Shown: positions 47,338-55,209 of the stretch, piece after piece
Position numbering within the stretch: position 1 is the first letter of the stretch
Layout: every line of letters starts with the position of its first letter
DNA from: SpSt-1165 sp964391725
GTDB lineage: Bacteria > Chloroflexota > Anaerolineae > Anaerolineales > Anaerolineaceae
DNA: 64,000 nucleotides
Assembly (NCBI GenBank): GCA_964391725.1
Contig: CAYMNB010000001.1
Location: 109,529 to 173,528, forward strand
Direction: 5' to 3'
Program-made: the position numbers and the translations under genes
The notes under the pieces: model-generated
Databases searched by the model: none
The model's input: only the letters and a program-made list of their open reading frames with translations
What the model was told of the DNA's origin: nothing

Positions 47338-48234
47338 TCAATTGTCACTCAACTGCCTGGCTTGAATTTTCGCCGCCTGTAATGTGTTTTCCAGCAGCAT
47401 GGCAATCGTCATCGGGCCAACCCCGCCCGGTACCGGCGTGATCGCACCCGCAACCAGCCTGGCTTCCTCATACTGTACATCGCCCACCAGGCGATACCCG
47501 CGCTTTGCGGTCGGGTCTTCCACCTCGTTGATACCGACATCGATCACAGTAGCCCCTGGTTTGATCCAATCGCCCCTGACCATCTCATGCCGGCCAACCG
47601 CAGCCACCAGCACATCAGCCTGGCGGGTGATCTCGGGTATGTTTTTGGTGCGTGAGTGGCAAATGGTCACAGTCGCATTCTCTTTTAATAATAACAACGC
47701 CGTAGGGACACCGACAATATTTGACCTGCCCAACACCACCGCATTCAATCCACTCAGATCGCCGAGGGTTTCTTTCAGCAGATAAATCACTCCCGACGGG
47801 GTGCACGGGTGATGCAAGCTATCGCGCCCCTTCTGCGCCAGACTCCCCATATTGACCGGGTGAAAACCATCAATGTCCTTCTCAGGCAGGATCAGTGAAA
47901 GGATGCGATTCTCATCCAGGCCTTCTGGCAGCGGCAATTGCACCAGTATTCCATGAACAGCGGTGTTCTCATTCAACTCTGCAATGACTGCTTCCAGTTC
48001 AGCCTGGGTAGTTTCTTGAGGCAATTGGTAATGAAAAGATTGAATGCCCGCCTCCGCGGAAGCTTTTCGTTTCATTCGTATGTAGGTTTGTGAAGCAACG
48101 TTCTCGCCAACGAGAACGGTTCCCAGGCCTGGGGTCGGATATCCCTGTGCAACGAAATCGGCAACTTCTTCTTTAATTTTCTGCCGCAAAGCTATTGCAA
48201 TCTCTTTTCCATCAATTATTTTCGCCTGTGTCAT
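47338..48234 (-). CDS. folD: Methylenetetrahydrofolate dehydrogenase/cyclohydrolase
   Basis: The 298-residue bifunctional enzyme interconverts methylene-, methenyl- and formyl-tetrahydrofolate. Signatures: YIRMKRKASAEAGI with the catalytic Lys (near 56), VQLPLPEG, and GRSNIVGVPTALLLL (near 167-181), then ATVTICHSRT and PVPGGVGPMT. It lies 84 bp upstream of the amidohydrolase with the operator between them, so it is not clearly in that operon. In purine fermenters folD captures the C1 unit from formiminoglycine, a possible link here. Start at 48234 with GGGAGA 7 nt upstream. Confidence 0.95.
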   Translation of the reverse strand: MTQAKIIDGKEIAIALRQKIKEEVADFVAQGYPTPGLGTVLVGENVASQTYIRMKRKASAEAGIQSFHYQLPQETTQAELEAVIAELNENTAVHGILVQLPLPEGLDENRILSLILPEKDIDGFHPVNMGSLAQKGRDSLHHPCTPSGVIYLLKETLGDLSGLNAVVLGRSNIVGVPTALLLLKENATVTICHSRTKNIPEITRQADVLVAAVGRHEMVRGDWIKPGATVIDVGINEVEDPTAKRGYRLVGDVQYEEARLVAGAITPVPGGVGPMTIAMLLENTLQAAKIQARQLSDN

Positions 48235-48347
48235 AAGTATTCTCCCTTGACTCCTATGAATATTTACTGCACCTGATAGGCTAACGATAATCAGTATCCG
48301 TTGGATCAGCACTTCCTCTCAGTGGCCTGTTGGTGACAGGTATGTTG

Positions 48348-48353
48348 TATAAT
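48348..48353 (+). promoter_or_regulatory. -10 box of ugd
   Basis: TATAAT lies 39 nt before the ugd start. The -35 is poorly matched at normal spacing. Confidence 0.3.
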
Positions 48354-48392
48354 GAAACTCTCAAATAATAGTACCACAAGGAGAATGATGGC

Positions 48393-49763
48393 ATGAGTAA
48401 TATCTGCGTAGTTGGCACCGGCTATGTCGGGCTGGTTACAGGGGTGTGTTTTGCAGACCTCGGCAATCAAGTACACTGTCTTGATATCGACAAAGATCGT
48501 ATCGAGAATCTGAAAAAAGGTATTATGCCCATTTATGAACCAGGGCTAAACGAGATTGTGCAGCGCAATGTCGATGCCAATCGTCTGAACTTCACAACCG
48601 ATTATGAGCAGGCGCTGGCAGATGTCGATATTGCCTTCATTTCTGTCGGCACCCCCAGCGGTGATGATGGAGAAGCTGATCTGCAATATGTGCGTTCTGC
48701 CGCTGAGTCGATCGCCGATCATGTAGATCATCCCATTATCATCGTCAACAAATCTACCGTCCCGGTTGGCACCGGTGATTGGGTGGCAGAAGTCATTACC
48801 AAACGCCGTGCCGGGCGCCCTCTCGATTTTATGGTGGTATCTAACCCTGAATTCCTGCGTGAAGGTTCTGCCATCAATGATTTTATGGTGCCCGACCGTG
48901 TCGTTTTGGGATCTACTGATTTGGATGCTGCCCAAAAGGTCGCTCAGTTATACCTCAGCCTGCGCTGCCCATTGGTGATTACGGACCTGCGCACTGCTGA
49001 GATGATAAAATACGCCTCGAACGCTTTTCTTGCCACCAGAATTTCATTCATCAATGAGATCGCCAATATGTGCGAAGAATTGGGCGCAGATGTCGAACAG
49101 GTCGCCGTCGGGATGGGTCTCGACAAACGCATCGGCTCCGCCTTCCTCAACGCTGGCATAGGCTGGGGCGGTTCCTGTTTCCCCAAAGATGTCAAAGCCC
49201 TGGCTCACATGGCAGTCCTGCACGGCACCCAGCCGCAACTGCTGCAAGCAGTTATGGAAATCAATCGCAACCAGCGTCGTCAAGTCGTCTATCGTTTGCG
49301 CAATGTATTGCACGGTTTGAATGACAAAGTGATCACGATCCTTGGATTGTCATTCAAACCCAATACCGATGACATCCGCGACGCTCCCGGTATGGAGATC
49401 ATCCATCTTTTGCGTAATGAAGGCGCAACCATTCGTGCCTATGACCCGCAAGCGATGGACAACGCCAAAGCTATGTTTGAAAAATCGCACCGCAATGATC
49501 CGGTAGTTTTGTGCAATTCCGCCTACGAGGCTGTTGAAAATGCAGATGCCCTGGTATTAACCACAGAATGGAACGAATTCAAACACCTTGATTTCAAGCG
49601 CATCCATGACAGCATGCATCAACCGGTCATCATTGATGGCCGCAACTTATGGGATCCCCCCACCATGATGGCGAAAGGTTTCGTTTACTACTCCGTCGGC
49701 CGTGGCAATTACAATAAGCTCAATGACCAGGAGTCCACAAAACGCAGCGAACTGTCAGACTAA
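48393..49763 (+). CDS. ugd: UDP-glucose 6-dehydrogenase
   Basis: The 456-residue enzyme oxidises UDP-glucose to UDP-glucuronate for surface polysaccharides. N-terminal NAD domain ICVVGTGYVGLVTGVCFADLG (motif GTGYVGLVTG, about 7-16), the GTPSGDDGEADL loop, and the catalytic cysteine in GWGGSCFPKDVKAL (near 262). The C-terminal UDP-sugar domain has LGLSFKPNTDDIRDAP. AAGGAG lies 9 nt before the ATG. A terminator lies in the 3' end of the convergent ftsB-like gene. Confidence 0.95.
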   Translation: MSNICVVGTGYVGLVTGVCFADLGNQVHCLDIDKDRIENLKKGIMPIYEPGLNEIVQRNVDANRLNFTTDYEQALADVDIAFISVGTPSGDDGEADLQYVRSAAESIADHVDHPIIIVNKSTVPVGTGDWVAEVITKRRAGRPLDFMVVSNPEFLREGSAINDFMVPDRVVLGSTDLDAAQKVAQLYLSLRCPLVITDLRTAEMIKYASNAFLATRISFINEIANMCEELGADVEQVAVGMGLDKRIGSAFLNAGIGWGGSCFPKDVKALAHMAVLHGTQPQLLQAVMEINRNQRRQVVYRLRNVLHGLNDKVITILGLSFKPNTDDIRDAPGMEIIHLLRNEGATIRAYDPQAMDNAKAMFEKSHRNDPVVLCNSAYEAVENADALVLTTEWNEFKHLDFKRIHDSMHQPVIIDGRNLWDPPTMMAKGFVYYSVGRGNYNKLNDQESTKRSELSD

Positions 49764-49770
49764 AACAGAC

Positions 49771-50172
49771 CTATTTCCCAAACAGCAAATGCCACCACAC
49801 TTCCCAATTTTGGAATTGTGGTGGTTTTTGTGTGGGGGTGGGCTGTAAGGCAGCCAATGAGCCATCAGCATCTGCCAGAGGAATCACCGCCACGGGGATA
49901 TCGCCCGGCCTTATGTAACCGCTTTCACGGCCAAATTCTTCCAATTGCTGCACAGAATCACGTCTGACAACCTGGGTTTGCAGATAAACTTCCGTGGCGT
50001 ACAAGGCGATGACCTCTGTAGACACCTGTTGAATGTCCTGCCGCCGCGTATAGAGTGATGACAGGCGGCCATTTAAATCGAGCAGCACATAAAAACCAAT
50101 CATGATCAGTACTATGACGATGATCCGTTTGGTCGGCAATGCTTGAAAGCGTTCTTTCAGATCTTTCCACAT
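49771..50172 (-). CDS. FtsB/DivIC-like septum formation initiator
   Basis: The 133-residue protein has a short cytoplasmic N-terminus, one membrane helix (about 17-34, RIIVIVLIMIGFYVLLDL), a coiled-coil-like segment (about 36-75) and a conserved end, QQLEEFGRESGYIRPGDIPV, similar to the DivIC box. A Pro/Gln-rich tail with WEVWW closes it. DivIC/FtsB proteins bridge the divisome. The topology and size support the call but the sequence identity is loose. GGGAA precedes the ATG. Confidence 0.72.
   Translation of the reverse strand: MWKDLKERFQALPTKRIIVIVLIMIGFYVLLDLNGRLSSLYTRRQDIQQVSTEVIALYATEVYLQTQVVRRDSVQQLEEFGRESGYIRPGDIPVAVIPLADADGSLAALQPTPTQKPPQFQNWEVWWHLLFGK
49792..49829 (+). terminator. 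ugd terminator embedded in the convergent ftsB-like CDS
   Basis: Arms CCACCACA...TTCC and GGAA...TGTGGTGG form an interrupted 12-bp stem, followed by TTTTTG on the plus strand. It encodes the QNWEVWWH end of the opposite gene. Confidence 0.6.
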
Positions 50173-50235
50173 AAAAAAATTCCCTGCAAGTCACATACCA
50201 TAAAACCCATTGTAATATAGAATCAACCGCCGGTG

Positions 50236-50269
50236 ATAAAAGAAAAAGGCTGCCCTTTTGGAACAGCCT
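50236..50269 (-). terminator. Terminator of tRNA-Leu
   Basis: On the minus strand AGGCTG...CAGCCT forms a stem with a T-rich tail (TTTTTCTTTT) starting 6 nt after the tRNA. Confidence 0.65.
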
Positions 50270-50274
50270 CGTTA

Positions 50275-50359
50275 TGCCGAAGGTGGGAGTCGAACCCACA
50301 CGGGAGTAATTCCCACTACGCCCTGAACGTAGCGCGTCTGCCGATTCCGCCACTTCGGC
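50275..50359 (-). tRNA. tRNA-Leu (anticodon CAG)
   Basis: An 85-nt cloverleaf: acceptor GCCGAAG pairs with CTTCGGC, the D arm has TGGCGGAATCGG, and anticodon stem CTACG/CGTAG encloses loop TTCAGGG, giving CAG. A long variable arm (TGGGAATTACTCCC) and GGTTCGACTCC T loop follow. The long class II variable arm confirms Leu. No encoded CCA is seen. Confidence 0.95.
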
Positions 50360-50374
50360 GCTCAATGTCTTGTT

Positions 50375-50402
50375 ATTTTAATCCAATACGCCAGTTTGTC
50401 AA
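50375..50402 (-). promoter_or_regulatory. Promoter of tRNA-Leu
   Basis: On the minus strand: TTGACA, 16-bp spacer, TAAAAT, ending 15 nt before the tRNA. Confidence 0.6.
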
Positions 50403-50515
50403 CCTCCCATCATGATCAATCACGGAATAACCCAAAATTAGCTGGCAGTCTTCTTGCACATACCAGTAGGATGAAGTGTATAATGGAAAAGGTTAGAAAA
50501 CTGTAGGGAACTGTC

Positions 50516-53041
50516 TTGCCTGTTATGAATACGCTATTGGTCAATCTGGAATCGTTGCTTTTGTCACCTGCCGGCAGTATGCTATATCACCTGGTAATTC
50601 TCTTTACCATCGTTATATGCCTGCAACTAACCCTTGCCCCAAATAAGTCGCAGCCCTCCACCAATTCCCGCAAAATAAGAACAGGTTTGTACCTGTTGCT
50701 GGCTTATGAAATTGCGATTCTGGCGGTGTTAGCCCTGACAACCCAGGGCATTATCGAGGAACGGTCATATCTTCCAGTCATCAACCGTTGGATATCAACC
50801 GCCATCCTGGCAACTTTGATCTGGCTATGGGTATCGACACAAAAAACCAGGGTCATAACATTGGTGTTTGCCATCGTTCAAGTCATCCTTTTGCTGGTTT
50901 GTACCTTTTCTTTGTGGGCATGGGGCCAGCAATTTAACACAGGTTTTTTCAACCAAACTGATCTCGACTGGCTGTGGGGATTCATCAATGTCGGCTTGCT
51001 GCTGACCGGTTTGTTCTTGTTGGCTTTGCAGCGAAACACAGGCTGGTTGATTGGTTTCGTGCTATTTCTGCTGAATCTGGCAGCACAGAATATTCACATT
51101 TTTCTGTATGCGCCCTCTGCCGATATCTCCGCGATCAATCGTCTGGCATTGCTGCTGGTCTTTCCTTTTCTCCCATCGCTCATCAACACTGCCGCCCTGG
51201 GTTCGAGACCAACAATGCCAAAGGCAGCCAGGCAATCCCCGACGCCATCACTCAACCGGCATATTCGCACATTAACCCAGACTGATCCCAAATCATTTTT
51301 AGAGAAAATCCCTGAATTCACCCAGACATTCTCCGCAGCTGAACAGGTTTTTATCATTTCTACGGACAAAACATACCCTGAAGTGAGTTTTTCCCGGGCA
51401 AACGAACAGCATCAACAAGAAATTGTCCGAATTCATCGGGAGAGAATACCAGAGACACTCCACGCCACCGAAGGACAGTTCATTCTTGCCTACAACAATG
51501 TGCCGGCGTTCAAAGACGAATTTTCTCGCATCGCCCCCAATCTGGAAGTCAACCCCTCTTCGGTTCCAGCAATATTTCCTTACCCGATCTCGCCGGAACA
51601 CAAACATAGTTTACTGCTGTTGTTCCCTCCCGCAAGTCATTTTGACGACGTAAAACAGTCTGAAATTGCTGCCACGATCAGCTCCCTCATGCTGCTCTTG
51701 CACCAGAAGCAACGCGAAGAACAATTACAGCAATCCATTGATCGTCTCAAGCAAAATAACCAAAACCATATACGCCCTATATCCTCGATCAATTTCCAAC
51801 TGTTGCAACAAGAACTGGCGGAAATGCATGCACTCAATGAACAACTTGCCCAGGAAAAGAACGCCTTGCAGGATGACTTGATCTCATTAACCAATCGAAT
51901 CCAAGTAGATGCCGACCGCCTGGACGAAGTAACTGTTTCTCAATCACTGGCGGTGCTGAATAACTGGCTGTCACGCGCACAAACGGAGAACGGCATTCTC
52001 CAGGCGCGTGTCGCCCAACTGGCGGCAGAACGCGAATCGTTGCAATTTGAACTGGATCATTACAGCGAAAGCAAGCATCTGTCAGAGCATTATGCCTATT
52101 TACAGCCGCAGGAAGCCATGCCTTTGGATGACAGAACCCGGTTGAATGAAACCCTGGCGCGTGCCAAAGAATTTTTATTTTCGATCTCAGAGACCAATGA
52201 ATTGATCGAACACAATCAGGTGCAGGGGGTGGTTTTGTTAGAAAGCATCCAGGAACAGCTTGGCAATATCAACCAATTGAAAGAAAAACCTGATGAAGAA
52301 GTGTCGTTCATCACCCAGGCAGAATTCTTTTTGGAAGATTTACGCGCCACACAGTCCATCTTCCGCGAACAAATGCGTCTGCACAAATTGCTGGAGGAAA
52401 CCTTCTCCCATACAATGCAGATGAAAGACAAATTCGACAGTCTGACCAACATCAACCAACACAATTACATCCGCATCAATGATCTTTTTACCACCATGGA
52501 GACATATCGCAGCAAGAATGAAGAGACCGACCTGATATTGCGTAATATGCAGGAAGAGAACGAACAACTGCGAACCGGCTTGATGCAAGCGCTGGCACAA
52601 ACCAAAGGCGATGAGATAACTATAGAAAACATGCAGTCTGAATTGATCACTGCACTGGAAGAAATCAATCTTTTACGTGAGCGAATCGACCAGGATCAGG
52701 ACAGACTACATCATTTGAATTTACAGGATGAAATGACATCGGAGGGTATCAAAGAAAATAACCAGGCCATCATTACTCTCCTGCAAGATATGTTAAAACC
52801 ATTATCTTCGATCACTTCGTGCGCCGATCTTCTGCGCAACGAATTTGCCGATAATCAGTCCATTCAACACCTCAGCGGGCAAATTTTTGAATCCATCAAT
52901 CGGCTGCAGGAGTATGTCTCCGAGTTGATCACAGCCACAGATCGCAATCTTGCCTTAATCTCTATCCCTGACAATGTCTTTCAGGATACGATAAACGCAC
53001 CATCCACAGATGATCCTCCCGAAAAGTTGTTTAACAAGTAG
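50516..53041 (+). CDS. 7-TM coiled-coil protein with a histidine-less HisKA-like C-terminus
   Basis: The 841-residue protein has about seven membrane helices in residues 18-230, a GAF-like soluble region (about 265-400), a long Gln/Glu/Leu-rich coiled coil (about 400-745) and a final helical pair, about 750-805. This end resembles the dimerisation/phosphoacceptor domain of histidine kinases (LLQDMLKPLSSITSCADLL), but Gln757 occupies the place of the phosphorylated His and no ATPase domain follows. I infer a signalling scaffold or pseudo-kinase. The TTG start at 50516 has AGGG 7 nt upstream; ATG 50525 is the alternative. Confidence 0.68.
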   Translation: MPVMNTLLVNLESLLLSPAGSMLYHLVILFTIVICLQLTLAPNKSQPSTNSRKIRTGLYLLLAYEIAILAVLALTTQGIIEERSYLPVINRWISTAILATLIWLWVSTQKTRVITLVFAIVQVILLLVCTFSLWAWGQQFNTGFFNQTDLDWLWGFINVGLLLTGLFLLALQRNTGWLIGFVLFLLNLAAQNIHIFLYAPSADISAINRLALLLVFPFLPSLINTAALGSRPTMPKAARQSPTPSLNRHIRTLTQTDPKSFLEKIPEFTQTFSAAEQVFIISTDKTYPEVSFSRANEQHQQEIVRIHRERIPETLHATEGQFILAYNNVPAFKDEFSRIAPNLEVNPSSVPAIFPYPISPEHKHSLLLLFPPASHFDDVKQSEIAATISSLMLLLHQKQREEQLQQSIDRLKQNNQNHIRPISSINFQLLQQELAEMHALNEQLAQEKNALQDDLISLTNRIQVDADRLDEVTVSQSLAVLNNWLSRAQTENGILQARVAQLAAERESLQFELDHYSESKHLSEHYAYLQPQEAMPLDDRTRLNETLARAKEFLFSISETNELIEHNQVQGVVLLESIQEQLGNINQLKEKPDEEVSFITQAEFFLEDLRATQSIFREQMRLHKLLEETFSHTMQMKDKFDSLTNINQHNYIRINDLFTTMETYRSKNEETDLILRNMQEENEQLRTGLMQALAQTKGDEITIENMQSELITALEEINLLRERIDQDQDRLHHLNLQDEMTSEGIKENNQAIITLLQDMLKPLSSITSCADLLRNEFADNQSIQHLSGQIFESINRLQEYVSELITATDRNLALISIPDNVFQDTINAPSTDDPPEKLFNK

Positions 53042-53142
53042 ACAAAAGTAAGTGCTGTCACCGCATATCTGCTATGCCAACAAACAAATGTATAATTACT
53101 ATCAACAATGTTACGCTATAAACCATTGCATTGAACAATAAT

Positions 53143-54183
53143 ATGAGCACACCGAAAAAATTCTTCCTCCTGCTTGGCTTCATCACAATAGGCTTGATCA
53201 CCACCCTCAGCGCCTGTTCTGTGTTGGGTATGCCCATCAGCGTCAACCAGTCTGATCAATCGGTTGGTTGGGTATTAGTTACGCCGGACCCCAATGCACT
53301 GCCCACCAAAACCCCCTTCATACCCTCAGCACGCACCCCCATACCCACCCTGGAGCCGTCACCGACGCCCACACAGGACCCATACGTTGATCTTGTGCCA
53401 GCACAAGACCAGATTATCTTCCTCATCCTTGGATCCGATTACCGCCCTATGGCTGGATTTCGAACCGATATCATCATGCTGGTTGGCGTCAACCCAAAGA
53501 CCAACAAGGTCAGTGTTGTTTCTTTCCCCCGCGATCTCTGCATTTATATTCCGGGCACCTACTCCGGTTATGATCTGGAATCATGCGACCGCATCAATAC
53601 TGCCATGCAGCACGGATTTCCAACCACCGCCAACACCTTTGAAACCAATTTTGGAGTTCGTCCGCAGTATTACGCCATGGCGAATTTCAATGGCTTTACT
53701 GCCCTTGTTGACAGCCTTGGCGGTGTAGAGGTAAATGTAGGCCGCTATTTTTCAGACAGATGTCATCTTCCGCAGGCTGTCGATGGCTATTGCTCTTTTT
53801 CTCCCGGACCTACGCTAATGAATGGAGAAACAGCCCTGTGGTATGTACGCGCGCGGTATTCAACCAGCGACTACGACCGTGAAAGAAGATCCCAGGAGGT
53901 AATGGCGGCGATATTCTCACGAATGCTCAAACTTGATATTCTCACCAAAATTCCTGCCATGTACGACGTGTACAAACAATACGTCGAAACCAATATACCG
54001 CTTGATGTTGTGCTCTCTATGGCAAGGGTGGCGATTTCCATTAATCTCCAGGAAGATGTTTACCGGGAGATGCTGGTACCTCCAATGGTCATCGACCGGG
54101 TGAAATCCAATGGCGCTCAGGTGTCACTGCCCAACCAGGCTCTTATCGCACCTATCATTCAACGCGCCTTCTTCTCTGACTGA
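53143..54183 (+). CDS. LCP (LytR-CpsA-Psr) family protein
   Basis: The 346-residue protein starts with a hydrophobic signal (FFLLLGFITIGLITTL) ending in lipobox-like LSAC, followed by a Pro/Thr-rich spacer (about 48-80). The LCP domain shows LILGSDYRPMAGFRTDIIML (shortened: LGSDYRPMAGFRTD), VVSFPRDLCIYIPG and GGVEVNV, with the catalytic Arg/Asp set intact. LCP enzymes attach lipid-linked glycopolymers to peptidoglycan on the outer face of the membrane. The start at 53143 is preferred over TTG 53131. No good ribosome site is seen. Confidence 0.87.
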   Translation: MSTPKKFFLLLGFITIGLITTLSACSVLGMPISVNQSDQSVGWVLVTPDPNALPTKTPFIPSARTPIPTLEPSPTPTQDPYVDLVPAQDQIIFLILGSDYRPMAGFRTDIIMLVGVNPKTNKVSVVSFPRDLCIYIPGTYSGYDLESCDRINTAMQHGFPTTANTFETNFGVRPQYYAMANFNGFTALVDSLGGVEVNVGRYFSDRCHLPQAVDGYCSFSPGPTLMNGETALWYVRARYSTSDYDRERRSQEVMAAIFSRMLKLDILTKIPAMYDVYKQYVETNIPLDVVLSMARVAISINLQEDVYREMLVPPMVIDRVKSNGAQVSLPNQALIAPIIQRAFFSD

Positions 54184-54207
54184 ACCAATTTCTACGCCTC
54201 TTTTTCG

Positions 54208-54236
54208 TTGACTGTGAAGATAAGCGGCTGTACACT
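54208..54236 (+). promoter_or_regulatory. Promoter of the recombinase-like gene
   Basis: TTGACT, a 17-bp spacer and TACACT. The start codon lies 46 nt downstream. Confidence 0.55.
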
Positions 54237-54282
54237 GGTGGTATCTATACGCATTTAATGCCTGATGAGGAGTGTATCAACT

Positions 54283-55209
54283 ATGAACGGCAATCTACTG
54301 CATGTAACCGCCAACACGACTGTAAATATCGCTGTTGAGCTTTGGGAGCAATACCTGCTCGATCAAGATCGATCGCCCTATACTGTCAAAGCTTTTACCG
54401 GCGATATCAACATACTCGCTTCGTATCTGCCTCCTGACAAACCCGTTGGCGCTATTACCACCGCTGATTTGAATCAATTCCTGGACTGGCTGCAAAAGGG
54501 GCGCGGGAAACCTTGTTCGCCCAAAACCCTGGCAAGACGCATCACATCGATAAAATCATTTTTCCGCTGGCTGCAATCGTATGGAGTCATCATCGCTGAT
54601 CCGGCAGAAAAAGTTCTGCAGAAATCCGTCATCAGCCCATTGCCGACGGTTCTGACCCCGCAAGAAGAAGCACTGGTCATCCAGGCAGCCAATGCCTATC
54701 GCCTGGATGATAAACCGGATGCCCGTCCCTATGCGCTACTCACCTTTTTGCTGTCAACGTCCATAAAAAAGGGCGAATGTCTGGAAGTCAATCTCAATCA
54801 CCTCGACCTGGAAAAACCTAACGAACCAGCTGTCTTTATCCGTTATGCCAACCCCGACTACCGCCACAAAGAACGCCGTATTGCTCTGCCTGTTGACTGG
54901 TTGGAAGCCTATCAGGAATACCTGGCGCAATACCAACCTGTCGATGCTCTCTTCCCCTGGTCGCCCAGGCGGCTTGAATACATCCTTGAAGATATCGGGG
55001 AACGAGCTGGCATCGACAAACACCTTTCATTCGATATGTGCCGCTGGACCTGTGCTTTGCGCGATCTTCAGTCAGGCATGGAGCCCGAGCAGATCCGCAT
55101 CAAGTTAGGCGTATCCAAAATCCAATTTCGAGAGATAAAGTTGAAATTGACCCGATTGCACGCAGAAGAAAATTCCATCAACCCTCATGCTTCAGACGAA
55201 AATGGATAA
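54283..55209 (+). CDS. Tyrosine recombinase-like protein with degenerate active site
   Basis: The 308-residue protein has a clear SAM-like core-binding domain (LWEQYLLDQDRSPYTVKAF ... TLARRITSIKSFFRWL, about 18-105) and a phage-integrase catalytic fold after residue 125. In the catalytic half, however, the GLRxSEL arginine reads SIKKGE, the HxLRHT box reads DMCRWT, the LGH box reads LGVS, and no tyrosine follows at the expected place. It is probably a non-recombining DNA-binding relative. Start at 54283 with AGGAG 10 nt upstream. Its 3' end overlaps tilS by 32 bp on the other strand. Confidence 0.72.
   Translation: MNGNLLHVTANTTVNIAVELWEQYLLDQDRSPYTVKAFTGDINILASYLPPDKPVGAITTADLNQFLDWLQKGRGKPCSPKTLARRITSIKSFFRWLQSYGVIIADPAEKVLQKSVISPLPTVLTPQEEALVIQAANAYRLDDKPDARPYALLTFLLSTSIKKGECLEVNLNHLDLEKPNEPAVFIRYANPDYRHKERRIALPVDWLEAYQEYLAQYQPVDALFPWSPRRLEYILEDIGERAGIDKHLSFDMCRWTCALRDLQSGMEPEQIRIKLGVSKIQFREIKLKLTRLHAEENSINPHASDENG

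Noticed and set aside
48235..48392. THF riboswitch upstream of folD
   Set aside because: The conserved aptamer core could not be found on the minus strand.
54283..55209. Integrase as evidence of an integrated element
   Set aside because: No attachment repeats, tRNA junction or phage genes nearby. The tRNA-Leu is 4 kb away with no partial copy, and the active site looks lost.
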